From NCBI GenBank assembly GCA_045649485.1, contig JAZRPZ010000001.1, forward strand, positions 1-64,000: a stretch of DNA of 64,000 nt. Reading direction: 5' to 3'. A program made the translations under genes and the position numbers. Below the pieces are notes generated by a model. The model saw only the letters and a program-made list of their open reading frames with translations. It was not told the DNA's origin and ran no database searches. Each line of letters starts with the position of its first letter. Within the stretch, counting starts at the first letter, position 1. The DNA comes from RUG11247 sp045649485 (GTDB lineage: Bacteria > Bacillota > Clostridia > Christensenellales > Aristaeellaceae). Shown in pieces: positions 16,025 through 25,534 of the stretch.

Positions 16025-19000
16025 TTGAGCATCAAGCTTACTTGTGACGGTAATACCGCTGTCAGCCACGTCGCGTATGCATTCAGTGATGTGGCCGCTA
16101 TCTACCCGATCACTCCTTCCTCCCCCATGGCGGAAGTAGCCGACGAATGGGCTGCCAACGGCAGAACCAACCTGTTCGGCCAGGAAGTCAAGATCGCTGA
16201 AATGCAGTCCGAAGCCGGCGCAGCAGGTGCTGTCCACGGTTCTCTGGCCGCAGGCGCTCTGACCACCACCTTCACCGCTTCCCAGGGTCTGCTGCTGATG
16301 ATCCCCAACATGTACAAGATCGCCGGCGAATTCGTTCCCAGCGTCTTCCATGTTTCCGCACGCGCTCTGGCATATCACGCACTGAACATCTTCGGAGACC
16401 ATTCCGACGTTATGGCTTGCCGTCAGACCGGTTTCGCCATGCTGGCCTCCAACTCCGTTCAGGAAGCTCACGACATGGCTCTGGTTGCACATCTGGCAAC
16501 CCTGAAGACCAAGGTTCCCTTCCTGCACTTCTTCGACGGCTTCCGTACTTCTCACGAAATCCAGAAGATCGACGCCATCGACACCAAGGACAACTACGCT
16601 GAGCTGCACAAGTTCGTCGATTTCGACGCAATCGAAGAGTTCCGCAAGGCTGGCCTGAACCCCGATCATCCCCATCAGCAGGGTACTGCCCAGAACCCCG
16701 ACATCTACTTCCAGGGCCGTGAAGCAGGTAACAAGTACTACCTGGCCACTCCCGACATCGTAGAGCAGGTTATGGAGCAGGTTGGTGAGATCACCGGCCG
16801 TCAGTACAAGCTGTTCGACTATGTTGGCGCTGCCGATGCAGAGTACGTCATCATCGCCATGGGCTCCGGCTGCGACGCAGCTGAGGAGACCGTTGACTAC
16901 CTGACCGCCAAGGGCGAGAAGGTCGGTCTGATCAAGGTTCATCTCTATCGTCCCTTCTCCATGAAGCACTTCCTGGCTGCTATCCCCGCGACCTGCAAGA
17001 AGATCGCTGTTCTGGACCGCACCAAGGAATCCGGCTCTCTGGGCGAGCCTCTGTATCTGGACGTCTGCTCTGCTCTGCTTGAGGCAGGCCGCACCGATAT
17101 CAAGGTCGTTGGCGGACGCTACGGCCTGGGCTCCAAGGAATTCAATCCCACCATGGTCAAGGCTGTATTCGACAACCTGGCCGGCGAGATGAAGAACCAC
17201 TTCACCGTAGGTATCGAGGACGACGTTACCGGCACTTCCCTGAAGCTGGGTGAGACCGTTGACGCTTCCCCCAAGGGCACCGTGTCCTGCATGTTCTACG
17301 GCCTGGGCTCCGACGGTACCGTTGGCGCCAACAAGAACTCCATCAAGATCATTGGCGATCATACCGACAAGTATGTTCAGGCATACTTCTCCTATGACTC
17401 CAAGAAGTCCGGCGGCATCACCGTTTCCCATCTGCGTTTCGGCGATACCCCCATCCGTTCCACCTATCTGATCGACTCCGCTGACTTCGTGGCCTGCCAC
17501 AATCCCTCCTATGTCACCAAGTATGACATGGTTTCCGCTCTGAAGGAAGGCGGCGTGTTCCTGCTGAACTGCCCCTGGACCGCTGAGCAGATGGATGCTG
17601 AGCTGCCCGCTTCCATGAAGCGCGCTCTGGCTGCCAAGAAGGCACGTTTCTTCACCGTTGACGCTATCGCTCTGGCCCGTCAGGTTGGCATGGGCGGCCG
17701 CATCAACACCATCATGCAGGCTGCATTCTTCAAGCTTGCCGAAGTTATCCCCTACGCTGAGGCCGATGAGTACATGAAGGCTTATGCCAAGAAGTCCTAC
17801 GGCAAGAAGGGCGATGCTATCGTCAAGATGAACTGGGATGCGATCGATATCGCCATCACCGGTCTGAAGGAAGTTGCAGTTCCCGCTGAGTGGGCAGACG
17901 CCACCACCGGCGCTGAGCCCGCAAAGGTTGAGTCCACCGAGTACTTCCGCACCTTCGTTGAGCCCGTTCTGGCACAGGAAGGCAACAAGCTGCCTGTTTC
18001 CATGATCGACGCTCAGGGTCGTGTACCTCTCGGAACCACCAAGTACGAGAAGCGCGGCATCGCCGTTCTCGTTCCCGAGTGGGATGTAACCAAGTGCATC
18101 CAGTGCGGCAACTGCGCCCTGGTTTGCCCCCACGCCGCAATCCGTCCCTACCTGCTGACTGAGGAAGAGGCTGCCAACGCTCCCGAAACCTTCGTCACCA
18201 AGGCTGCTCTGGGTCCCAAGTTCAAGGGCCTGAAGTACCGCATGCAGGTAAGCCCCCTCGATTGCACCGGCTGCGAAAACTGCGCTCAGGTCTGCCCCGT
18301 CAAGGATGGCGGCGCTCTGACCATGAAGCCCCTCGAGTCTCAGAAGGCCGAAGAAGCCAACTGGGAATTCGCACAGACCCTGCCTGAGTACAAGGGCGAG
18401 CTGAACGTGAAGACCGTTAAGGATTCTCAGTTCAAGAAGCCCCTGTTCGAGTTCTCCGGCGCCTGCGCAGGCTGCGGCGAGACTCCCTACGTCAAGCTGA
18501 TCACCCAGCTGTTCGGCGACAGGATGATCGTGGCCAACGCCACCGGCTGCTCCTCCATCTACGGCGGTTCTGCACCCACCTGCCCCTACACCACCAATGA
18601 CGAGGGCCATGGCCCCGCTTGGGCAAACTCCCTGTTCGAGGATAACGCTGAGTTCGGCTTCGGCATGAACCTGGCAGTATCCCAGCGCCGCGCAAAGCTG
18701 GCCGAGACCGTTAAGAAGCTGATCGCCATCGAGTACGTCCGCGAAGACATCGCCGAAGCAGGCGCTGAGTGGCTCGAGAAGATGGAAGACGCTGAGGGTT
18801 CCAAGGCTGCCGGCAACAAGCTGGTTGAAGCTTGCAAGAACAACACCGAAGGCTGCACCTGCGAAGCATGCACCCTGGCCCGTGAAGTTATCGCCAATGC
18901 TGACCTGCTGACCAAGAAGTCCATCTGGATCTTCGGCGGCGACGGCTGGGCATACGACATCGGCTACGGCGGACTGGATCACGTTCTGGCAGCTGGCGAA

Positions 19001-19552
19001 GATGTAAACATCCTGGTACTGGATACCGAAGTTTACTCCAACACCGGCGGTCAGGCCTCCAAGGCTTCCCCCACCGGCGCTGTTGCTAAGTTCGCTGCCG
19101 CCGGCAAGCGCACCAAGAAGAAGGATCTGGGCATGATGGCAATGTCTTACGGCTACGTATACGTTGCACAGGTCGCCATGGGCGCCGACCCCGCACAGCT
19201 GCTGAAGGCTGTTACCGAGGCAGAGGCATATCACGGCCCCACCATCATCATCGCTTACGCTCCCTGCATCAACCACGGCATCAAGATGAATCAGGCTCAG
19301 GCCGAGATCAAGAAGGCCGTCAACTCCGGCTACTGGCAGATGTACCGCTTCAACCCCGAAGCAGAAGGCAACAAGCTCACTCTGGATTCCAAGGATCCCA
19401 CCGAGAGCTATCAGGACTTCATCAAGGGTGAGAACCGTTACGCAACCCTGCTGCGTCAGTTCCCTGCTGCTGCAAGCGAGCTGTTCGTAAGGGCAGAGGA
19501 AGACGCCGCCGGCAAGCTGGCTAACCTGAAGAAGCTGGCTGGCAAGGAGTAA
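16025..19552 (+). CDS. nifJ: Pyruvate:ferredoxin (flavodoxin) oxidoreductase
   Basis: 1175 aa, the usual single-chain length. It converts pyruvate and CoA to acetyl-CoA and CO2, reducing ferredoxin. Order: the pyrimidine-binding and CoA/transketolase-C-like domains (1-650), a two-cluster ferredoxin domain (CIQCGNCALVCP about 690, CTGCENCAQVCP about 748), and the TPP pyrophosphate domain with CAGCGET (about 814) and GDGWAYDIGYGGLDH (about 972), ending with VYSNTGGQ. The start is TTG, with AGGAGGT 7 nt upstream. Codon use is very strongly biased, as expected for a major metabolic enzyme. Confidence 0.96.
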   Translation: MSIKLTCDGNTAVSHVAYAFSDVAAIYPITPSSPMAEVADEWAANGRTNLFGQEVKIAEMQSEAGAAGAVHGSLAAGALTTTFTASQGLLLMIPNMYKIAGEFVPSVFHVSARALAYHALNIFGDHSDVMACRQTGFAMLASNSVQEAHDMALVAHLATLKTKVPFLHFFDGFRTSHEIQKIDAIDTKDNYAELHKFVDFDAIEEFRKAGLNPDHPHQQGTAQNPDIYFQGREAGNKYYLATPDIVEQVMEQVGEITGRQYKLFDYVGAADAEYVIIAMGSGCDAAEETVDYLTAKGEKVGLIKVHLYRPFSMKHFLAAIPATCKKIAVLDRTKESGSLGEPLYLDVCSALLEAGRTDIKVVGGRYGLGSKEFNPTMVKAVFDNLAGEMKNHFTVGIEDDVTGTSLKLGETVDASPKGTVSCMFYGLGSDGTVGANKNSIKIIGDHTDKYVQAYFSYDSKKSGGITVSHLRFGDTPIRSTYLIDSADFVACHNPSYVTKYDMVSALKEGGVFLLNCPWTAEQMDAELPASMKRALAAKKARFFTVDAIALARQVGMGGRINTIMQAAFFKLAEVIPYAEADEYMKAYAKKSYGKKGDAIVKMNWDAIDIAITGLKEVAVPAEWADATTGAEPAKVESTEYFRTFVEPVLAQEGNKLPVSMIDAQGRVPLGTTKYEKRGIAVLVPEWDVTKCIQCGNCALVCPHAAIRPYLLTEEEAANAPETFVTKAALGPKFKGLKYRMQVSPLDCTGCENCAQVCPVKDGGALTMKPLESQKAEEANWEFAQTLPEYKGELNVKTVKDSQFKKPLFEFSGACAGCGETPYVKLITQLFGDRMIVANATGCSSIYGGSAPTCPYTTNDEGHGPAWANSLFEDNAEFGFGMNLAVSQRRAKLAETVKKLIAIEYVREDIAEAGAEWLEKMEDAEGSKAAGNKLVEACKNNTEGCTCEACTLAREVIANADLLTKKSIWIFGGDGWAYDIGYGGLDHVLAAGEDVNILVLDTEVYSNTGGQASKASPTGAVAKFAAAGKRTKKKDLGMMAMSYGYVYVAQVAMGADPAQLLKAVTEAEAYHGPTIIIAYAPCINHGIKMNQAQAEIKKAVNSGYWQMYRFNPEAEGNKLTLDSKDPTESYQDFIKGENRYATLLRQFPAAASELFVRAEEDAAGKLANLKKLAGKE

Positions 19553-19578
19553 TCCTTAAATACCGGTAAATAAATTCT

Positions 19579-19608
19579 GCCCCGGAGGCGCAAGTCTCCG
19601 GGGCTTTT
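19579..19608 (+). terminator. Terminator of PFOR gene
   Basis: GCCCCGGAG pairs with CTCCGGGGC around a GCGCAAGT-type loop, followed by TTTT. Confidence 0.85.
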
Positions 19609-19626
19609 CTTACAGGAATAATTGCT

Positions 19627-20058
19627 ATGGAAACGATAAAGATCAAATACTTCTGCGCCGATATCGAAAAGATACAGAAGATCGACAAGGGCGACTGGAT
19701 CGACCTGCGCGCCGCCGAGACCGTTGAAATGAAAGCGGGCGAATTCAGGCTCATCCCCTTGGGCGTGGGCATGATTCTTCCCGAAGGCTACGAAGCCCAC
19801 ATGGTTCCCCGCAGCAGTACTTTCAAAAATTTCGGCATCATCCAGACCAATCACATGGGCGTTATTGACGAATCTTACTGCGGCGATAACGATCAGTGGC
19901 GTTACCCTGCCTATGCCCTGCGCGATACCGTCATCAATAAGGGTGACCGCATCTGCCAGTTCCGCATAATGAAAAAACAGCCTGAACTGCAGTTCATTGA
20001 AGTTGATGCTCTTAAGGACGCCAACCGCGGCGGCTTCGGCTCCACGGGAAAAAGGTAA
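19627..20058 (+). CDS. dut: dUTP diphosphatase
   Basis: 143 aa, trimeric dUTPase family. Motifs: GMILPEGYEAHMVPRSST (motif 2 with the PRSS site), GVIDESYCGDNDQW (motif 3, catalytic Asp and uracil pocket), GDRICQFRI (motif 4) and RGGFGSTGK at the C-terminus, the flexible P-loop-like motif 5. It hydrolyses dUTP to dUMP, keeping uracil out of DNA. It starts 18 bp after the PFOR terminator, with AGGA as a moderate binding site, and precedes a GNAT gene by 6 bp. Confidence 0.93.
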   Translation: METIKIKYFCADIEKIQKIDKGDWIDLRAAETVEMKAGEFRLIPLGVGMILPEGYEAHMVPRSSTFKNFGIIQTNHMGVIDESYCGDNDQWRYPAYALRDTVINKGDRICQFRIMKKQPELQFIEVDALKDANRGGFGSTGKR

Positions 20059-20064
20059 CATGTC

Positions 20065-20529
20065 ATGGAACTTATACGCATCACACAGGCACAACGGGAT
20101 GAATTCTTCGGACTGCTGACAGCATATTACAGAGAAGGCGAGGACGCCGACACCCAGCAGGCAGAACTTAATGACTTCATCGGTTATCTGTTTGGCCTGT
20201 GCACGGACGGCGCGATATCCGGCTGCATCGCCCATACGGATAGACCTGCCGGATTCGTCATCTGGAATATCGACACTCAGGACAGCCCCTTCTCAAATTG
20301 GCCCGACCGCGGCACCATACTTGAGATAGGCGTAACTCCCGAATACCGACAGAACGGTATGGGAAGCAAGCTGGTCCGTCATGCAGAATCCGAAATGCAG
20401 AAGGCCGGCATAACATCATTCTATGTATGCGCCTACGGTCCTGCCGTAGAATTTTGGAAAAGATGCGGCTATGAGAAAACAGACCGCATCGCCGAAAACG
20501 ATCTGCCCATTTACGCAAAAGACCTCTGA
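20065..20529 (+). CDS. GNAT-family N-acetyltransferase
   Basis: 154 aa. Motif A of the GNAT fold is ILEIGVTPEYRQNGMGSKLVRHAESE, given here only as its key parts (EIGVTPEYR, then QNGMGSKL, the acetyl-CoA loop), followed by the C-terminal FYVCAYGPAVEFWKRCGYEK strand-helix typical of the family. It transfers an acetyl group from acetyl-CoA to an unknown amine. AAAGGT precedes the ATG. It is probably cotranscribed with dut, and a strong terminator follows. Confidence 0.85.
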   Translation: MELIRITQAQRDEFFGLLTAYYREGEDADTQQAELNDFIGYLFGLCTDGAISGCIAHTDRPAGFVIWNIDTQDSPFSNWPDRGTILEIGVTPEYRQNGMGSKLVRHAESEMQKAGITSFYVCAYGPAVEFWKRCGYEKTDRIAENDLPIYAKDL

Positions 20530-20550
20530 CACTTCTGTCAGAGGTCTTTT
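20521..20550. terminator. Bidirectional terminator
   Basis: GACCTCTGAC (20521-20530) pairs with GTCAGAGGTC (20537-20546), followed by TTTT. It lies between the convergent GNAT and DUF4129-type genes; the GNAT stop is inside the stem. Confidence 0.85.
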
Positions 20551-20556
20551 CTGTAA

Positions 20557-21861
20557 TCAGGCGCCGGCGGAACGATCCACCTTTGCTCTTCTCTTTTCCG
20601 CTTCCCTGCCGGCCTTTTTGGCAAGGCCCAGCATATTTCTGGCAACCTTCACGTCATCCTCGGTTATTTCACCGGATGAATAACGGGCGCGGATGTATAC
20701 ATCGCGCAGGCTGTCCATTGCGGGTTCGTCAAGCACCTTGACCATGCTCTGATTTACCTGACGGGAATTCAGATTCAGATCGGGATCAAGTCCCTCCCTT
20801 ACGCACAGTCTCAGGAACTTGCGGTAGCAGCTGCGCACGCGGTCACGGGCGGAGCGACCAAGTTTTTCGTCGCTGCCGTCATCGGTGATGATCTCGCGGC
20901 TGTCGGCAAACTGGTTGTCATCATCGCGTCTGCCCATGCGCATCAGCACACGGAAGAGGATTATCACCAGCACGACCATAATGATCACGCCAAGTGCGAT
21001 TCCCACATACTTCAGCACGCCGTCGCCGCCCTTTGCGGCTTCCTCGGCGTAGTATTCCATTACCGCCTGATCTCCAGCGTCGGGCATTCCCTGACCGGTC
21101 TGGAGTTCGCTGAAATCGATATCGCTCAGATCAATGGTAAGATCGGGGGTAGGCAGTTCAACATTGATGAGCGCGCCTATCGCACCAAGCGCCCTCGGGA
21201 TAAGGCTGAGCAGCCAGCCGATGCCCTTCATGATAGGCGTAACAAGATAATCCATGATGCAGCTGAATATGAACTTCAGCGCGAGGAGTATCTGTCCGGT
21301 GGACAGCAGGTATCCGAATCCGCATACGCCGCCTATCTCCAGCGTATTCATGATGGTGAACTTCTTGTCCTTGGCTACTTCATCGCTGTGACGCAGCATT
21401 CGCAGCAGCATCACCATCAGTATCAGGTACATGAAGAAATACGGCAGCATCACCTGAGTAAAGCCATCCTTATTGTTGGCTACAACGGTAAGCACCGCCA
21501 CCACGGGCAATATCTTCAGCAGCAGGAAGAACTGCTTCAGCGCCACGGAATAGCTGTTCTTAAATGCGCCAATCCACACCATGACCGCAAGATAGATGAT
21601 CATGGGTATAGTGTTCACATAATCAGCAGCGGTCTGCGTGAATATGAAGGTGCAGCCGCATAAAAGCAGCGGCAGCAGCCTGAGTATCCTGATCTTCGGC
21701 TTTTTCTCCGCGATCGAAACGGAAATGAACGCGGATACCGCAACTATTACAGGACTGGTAAACAGCAGCCCCGTATGATCGAATTTCGAGGTGATGGACG
21801 AGACGGCAAACATGAAGTAGCACAGGTCGGTAAGTATCTTCAGAGCGAAGGTTATGCTCAT
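20557..21861 (-). CDS. Membrane protein with DUF4129-like C-terminus
   Basis: 434 aa. About eight or nine hydrophobic segments fill residues 1-340, followed by a charged cytoplasmic tail with RDRVRSCYRKFLRLC and ALDEPAMDSLRDVYIRARYS-like helices, the pattern of DUF4129 at the end of TgpA-type transglutaminases. The transglutaminase domain usual between these parts is missing. It is the third gene of a MoxR-DUF58 operon, with an ATGA overlap to the gene before. A role in envelope protein assembly or wall homeostasis is inferred from context only. Confidence 0.75.
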   Translation of the reverse strand: MSITFALKILTDLCYFMFAVSSITSKFDHTGLLFTSPVIVAVSAFISVSIAEKKPKIRILRLLPLLLCGCTFIFTQTAADYVNTIPMIIYLAVMVWIGAFKNSYSVALKQFFLLLKILPVVAVLTVVANNKDGFTQVMLPYFFMYLILMVMLLRMLRHSDEVAKDKKFTIMNTLEIGGVCGFGYLLSTGQILLALKFIFSCIMDYLVTPIMKGIGWLLSLIPRALGAIGALINVELPTPDLTIDLSDIDFSELQTGQGMPDAGDQAVMEYYAEEAAKGGDGVLKYVGIALGVIIMVVLVIILFRVLMRMGRRDDDNQFADSREIITDDGSDEKLGRSARDRVRSCYRKFLRLCVREGLDPDLNLNSRQVNQSMVKVLDEPAMDSLRDVYIRARYSSGEITEDDVKVARNMLGLAKKAGREAEKRRAKVDRSAGA

Positions 21862-22931
21862 TCAGAAGCCACCTCCTCACCCTTCAGCAGCAGCACGCCT
21901 GCGCCGGAATAGTTGGCAAGGCGGTCTATCTCCCTCTGCGGATAATCCTCTATGGCGGGCGTGATGATTATATGAGCCTTGCCGGCTTCAGCCTGTCTGC
22001 GCACATTATCCATCAGGTCATATCTTGGTATGCGGTGCCTGTAGCAGGCCCTTCCAAGACCTTCCAGTATGGTAGCAAGGTGGGCGCTGCCCAGACCGTC
22101 GCTCACATATTCCCATGCGCCCATCTGACCGACGGCAACGGCGTTAGTGGTGAAGGAATAGGTGATGTGCTTGTCTTCCAGCATCTCGCACACGCTGCGG
22201 GCTATGGAATAGCACTTCTCAATATAGGGCTTTGCCTCAAGTCCGTAATACACGCTGTCCACATTAAGCACAACAGCCACAGTGATATCCAGCGTATGGT
22301 CGTAATTCTTGACCATCATACGTCCCATACGGGCAGTTACCGGCCAGGATATCTGCTTCATGGGTTCGCGGCCGGTATACTCGCGGAAGCCCAGTGTCAG
22401 CACCGGGTCCTCCATTATGAAGCGGTTCACGGAAATATCGCCCATGAATCCGCCGAGCGTCTCATTGAAATCATCCGTTGCTATACGCTTGGGCAGAACA
22501 ACGGCTTCCCTGCGCAGTTTTGCGTAACGGGGTCTTTCGGCTATGCCCAGAAAGTCGCCGCCATAAAGGGTAGCGCCTTCGAAAAGATAGAGTCCGCGAG
22601 CGCCAAGACTTGCATTCAGCCTGCGGGTCATCTTCTGACGGGGCATCATGTATACAGTGGAATTGATCTTTGCGCGGTTTTCTTCAAAGCCCGATGTATA
22701 CAGCCGCGCATTGACATTTATATCCCGCGGCACTACTTCGCTGATCCTGATAAACGGAATGAACCTGCGGGAAGCATTGCGCACAGTAGTGACCATCTGG
22801 AATTGCTGATCGACTTCCACCAGATGTTCCGACAGCTGCACATCATACTTCACGCCGTCCAGCGAATGCTTGATGGACCAGCGTTCCACCAGCACCACCA
22901 CGAGAATGAAGAGTATGAAAAACAGAACCAT
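21858..22931 (-). CDS. DUF58 domain protein
   Basis: 357 aa. An N-terminal membrane segment (3-15) is followed by a beta-rich part and a von Willebrand A-like DUF58 domain (about 150-320), with TGREPMKQISWPVTAR as the conserved DUF58 signature. DUF58 proteins are regularly encoded with MoxR AAA ATPases and are thought to act as chaperone partners or metal-binding adaptors. Here it is one base behind moxR and overlaps the next gene by four bases. Confidence 0.85.
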   Translation of the reverse strand: MVLFFILFILVVVLVERWSIKHSLDGVKYDVQLSEHLVEVDQQFQMVTTVRNASRRFIPFIRISEVVPRDINVNARLYTSGFEENRAKINSTVYMMPRQKMTRRLNASLGARGLYLFEGATLYGGDFLGIAERPRYAKLRREAVVLPKRIATDDFNETLGGFMGDISVNRFIMEDPVLTLGFREYTGREPMKQISWPVTARMGRMMVKNYDHTLDITVAVVLNVDSVYYGLEAKPYIEKCYSIARSVCEMLEDKHITYSFTTNAVAVGQMGAWEYVSDGLGSAHLATILEGLGRACYRHRIPRYDLMDNVRRQAEAGKAHIIITPAIEDYPQREIDRLANYSGAGVLLLKGEEVASE

Positions 22932-22932
22932 T

Positions 22933-23877
22933 TTACTTCTTCTCGAGGGGCACGGGGATCTCGTCTATCATGCGGTCGAGCAGCAGTTCGGCTTCCTTTG
23001 CGCGTGCGCCGCTGCCGGAGAATATGCGGTGACCCAGCACGGGCTTTGCCACATCACGGATATCCTCGGGAATTACATAATCGCGTCCCGCAAAGGCTGC
23101 GTTTACCTGGCAGGCCTTGAAAAGTGCCAGCGCGCCGCGGGTGGAAACGCCCGTGACAAATGCAGACTCCTGACGGGTCTTTTCAACAAGATCCATTATA
23201 TAATTCTGCACATCGGTCCTGACCTCAACCTCGCGGTAGTGGCTCTTGACGTAATCGGTCTCCTCAGGAGTGATCACAGGCTCGATAGATGCGATAATAT
23301 CGGTGGTCGCCTCACGGGTAAGTACGCTCAGTTCCTGAGTGCGGGTCATATAACCCAGAGAAAGCTTCATGAAGAATCGGTCGATCTGCGCCTCGGGCAG
23401 GGGGAAGGTGCCGTAGCTTTCAAGAGGATTCTGAGTAGCCATTACGATAAAATCCCTGCCGAGAGGATAGGTGTTGCCGTCTACGGAAATCTGTCGCTCT
23501 TCCATGGATTCCAGAAGGGAAGACTGTGTACGGGGAGTTGCACGGTTGATCTCATCTGCCAGTACAACGTCCGCAAACAGGGGACCCTTGCGGAATTCGA
23601 ACTCACCGGTCTTCTGGCTGTAGAAATTGATGCCGGTAAGGTCAGAGGGCAGCAGGTCGGGGGTGAACTGAATACGGCGGAAATCGCCGCCGATGGACTT
23701 GGCAAAGGCGCGCAGCAGCATGGTCTTACCGGTGCCGGGAACGTCCTCAAGCAGTACATGACCGGAGCAGACAAAAGAATTGAGCACCAGCTCAATGGCG
23801 CGTTCCTTACCTACAATGGCACGGGAAACGGAATTCACGATCTTATTTCTGTAATCTGTAAATCTCTTGATATCCAA
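22933..23877 (-). CDS. MoxR-family AAA+ ATPase
   Basis: 314 aa. Walker A is EDVPGTGKT, Walker B LADEINRATP, sensor 1 ATQNPLESYGT, followed by the MoxR lid domain with GVSTRGALALFKA. MoxR ATPases act as chaperones for vWA-domain proteins, here the neighbouring DUF58 product. The start is taken as the TTG at 23877, with GGGTGGG 7 nt upstream; a GTG at 23889 would add four residues but lacks a binding site. It is first gene of a three-gene operon. Confidence 0.9.
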   Translation of the reverse strand: MDIKRFTDYRNKIVNSVSRAIVGKERAIELVLNSFVCSGHVLLEDVPGTGKTMLLRAFAKSIGGDFRRIQFTPDLLPSDLTGINFYSQKTGEFEFRKGPLFADVVLADEINRATPRTQSSLLESMEERQISVDGNTYPLGRDFIVMATQNPLESYGTFPLPEAQIDRFFMKLSLGYMTRTQELSVLTREATTDIIASIEPVITPEETDYVKSHYREVEVRTDVQNYIMDLVEKTRQESAFVTGVSTRGALALFKACQVNAAFAGRDYVIPEDIRDVAKPVLGHRIFSGSGARAKEAELLLDRMIDEIPVPLEKK

Positions 23878-24000
23878 AGCGTATCCCACCCTATATTTTT
23901 TAGAAGAGCATCCATAGTTTATTAACTTATTATACAGTATAAAGTAAACATAAGTCAAACATAAGCAACCCATGTAAAGAATTTGTGGCAACCGTATCGA

Positions 24001-24029
24001 TTGTCAAACCGTCAAATAACTGGTATAAT
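24001..24029 (+). promoter_or_regulatory. Promoter for small envelope-protein pair
   Basis: TTGTCA (24001-24006), 17 bp, TATAAT (24024-24029), 21 bp before the start codon. Confidence 0.75.
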
Positions 24030-24050
24030 CACATCATGGAGGATTCTTAT

Positions 24051-24539
24051 ATGAAAAAGCTTATAGCCATCATCATTGGCATTCTGTTTGTTTTCTGCTG
24101 TGCGTGTGCCGAGGATATCCCCTCAAACGAGCCGCTTCCGGTATTGGAATACTTTGATGTACGTGTCACGCTCCCTGCGGACTGGCATGAGATACCGCTC
24201 ACCGAAAAGCAGCTTACAGCCGGTGAGGTCGTCTGTTATGGAAACGGAGAGCTGACGCTCACCCTCAGCTGCACAGAGCGCAGCCGTGAGCATGCGGACA
24301 TTCAGGCATATGCCGATACAATAACCTTCCCCGGGGCATTTACCGCCCAATTCGGCAATAACGATTTCGTGCTGTACAACGATGTTGAAAACTCTCTTGC
24401 CGTCTGTACCGTAATGGCAACGGATTCACTTATGTATACTTTCACCTTCTCATCGATTACAGGTGACGAAGATGCCGCAATGACCATTCTTGGCATAATG
24501 AACACCTTTGAAATAATTACCCCTGCAGAGGAGTCCTGA
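24051..24539 (+). CDS. Secreted protein of unknown function
   Basis: 162 aa with a signal peptide (KKLIAIIIGILFVFCCACA, probably cut before EDIPS). The mature part (VRVTLPADWHEI, then YTFTFSS and a C-terminal ILGIMNTFEI) has the strand pattern of small PsbP/DcrB-like exported proteins, but similarity is only suggestive. TGGAGGA lies 7 nt before the ATG. It is followed by a small membrane protein with 3 bp between them. Confidence 0.75.
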   Translation: MKKLIAIIIGILFVFCCACAEDIPSNEPLPVLEYFDVRVTLPADWHEIPLTEKQLTAGEVVCYGNGELTLTLSCTERSREHADIQAYADTITFPGAFTAQFGNNDFVLYNDVENSLAVCTVMATDSLMYTFTFSSITGDEDAAMTILGIMNTFEIITPAEES

Positions 24540-24542
24540 CAA

Positions 24543-24737
24543 ATGAACCTTCTCACAATCATACTGTGGATACTGATCGCCGTTTCAGCCATTGAAGCGC
24601 TGTACGGCATATACAAGCGTTCGGGAGTTCTGATATTCATCGGCACTCTGGTACTCATAATGTGCGCTCTCGGGCTGATTCTCGCAACAGGCTACAGCGA
24701 TTCGATCGTCATTACCGGCGAGGGATTGCCCGCATAA
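24543..24737 (+). CDS. Small two-helix membrane protein
   Basis: 64 aa with two hydrophobic segments (about 3-22 and 29-50) separated by a short basic loop YKRSG. AGGAG precedes the ATG at suitable distance. It shares the promoter of the secreted protein before it and a terminator follows. The family is not recognised; a role at the membrane with its neighbour is possible. Confidence 0.7.
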   Translation: MNLLTIILWILIAVSAIEALYGIYKRSGVLIFIGTLVLIMCALGLILATGYSDSIVITGEGLPA

Positions 24738-24744
24738 TACAAAT

Positions 24745-24777
24745 AAAACGATCCGCTGCATGCGGATCGTTTTTGTA
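24745..24777. terminator. Bidirectional terminator
   Basis: AAAACGATCCGC (24745-24756) pairs with GCGGATCGTTTT (24762-24773), between convergent genes. Confidence 0.85.
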
Positions 24778-24782
24778 TTTCA

Positions 24783-25400
24783 TCACCTTATGAAATTGGT
24801 ACCTACGCGCTTCTCGGTCTCGGGCAGACCGTATTTTTCCTTGCCGAGTTCGATGGCCTTCATGAGGAAGCTCATATTCCTTGCAAGGGTTCGCATTATC
24901 TGCAGGCCTTCGGCATCCTGCTCGGCTTCACCGGGAGCTGCGCCATGAATGGAATTCCAATACTGGCTGGAAGCCACAGGCATTCCGGATATCGTGAAAA
25001 ACTTATTCAGTTCATCAAATGTGGAAGAAAGACCGCCGCGGCGCGCACAAACCACGGAAGCGCCCACCTTCATGGTCTTGCTGAATCTCGTGGAATAGAA
25101 AAGCCTTGTCAGCAGCGCCACAAGCGTTGCGTTGGCGGACGCGTAATACACAGGAGAACCTACTACGAGACCGTCTGCCTTCTCAAACTTTGCGGCAACC
25201 TCGTTTACTATATCATCAAACACGCACTTGCCTTCGCCATAACACTTACCGCAGGCAATGCAGCTGCGCACAGGCAGATGACCCACGTGGATTATCTCGG
25301 TCTCAACACCCTCCTGCAGAAACACCTTCTCCATTTCCTTCAGCGCAATGGCAGTATTACCGTTTGCCTTAGGGCTGCCGTTGAGCAATATAACTTTCAT
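24783..25400 (-). CDS. Flavodoxin-like NAD(P)H-dependent FMN reductase
   Basis: 205 aa. The FMN phosphate loop is LNGSPKANGNT near the N-terminus, with CIACGKC (a two-Cys pair near residue 47) and GSPVYYASANA for isoalloxazine binding. These are marks of the NADPH-dependent FMN reductase / iron-sulfur flavoprotein-like group. In Clostridia such proteins reduce quinones, flavins or nitro compounds; the substrate is unknown. A good ribosome binding site (AAGGAGG) precedes the ATG. Monocistronic by layout. Confidence 0.85.
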   Translation of the reverse strand: MKVILLNGSPKANGNTAIALKEMEKVFLQEGVETEIIHVGHLPVRSCIACGKCYGEGKCVFDDIVNEVAAKFEKADGLVVGSPVYYASANATLVALLTRLFYSTRFSKTMKVGASVVCARRGGLSSTFDELNKFFTISGMPVASSQYWNSIHGAAPGEAEQDAEGLQIMRTLARNMSFLMKAIELGKEKYGLPETEKRVGTNFIR

Positions 25401-25470
25401 GACGTGCGACCTCCTTATATGCTTTGTATCAAATATACCATAAAAATATAGCCGAAATCAATGACCGGTA

Positions 25471-25500
25471 TTGCCAAATTGCTAATCAAAGAGTTATAAT
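25471..25500 (+). promoter_or_regulatory. Promoter of SDR gene
   Basis: TTGCCA (25471-25476), 18 bp, TATAAT (25495-25500), 35 bp before the ATG. Confidence 0.7.
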
Positions 25501-25534
25501 GTTAACAATAAATTGCATGTAAAGGAGCAATAAC

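Noticed and set aside
15983..19276. About 1100-codon open frame antisense to the PFOR gene
   Set aside because: A shadow caused by extreme codon bias of the real gene; the product shows no domain.
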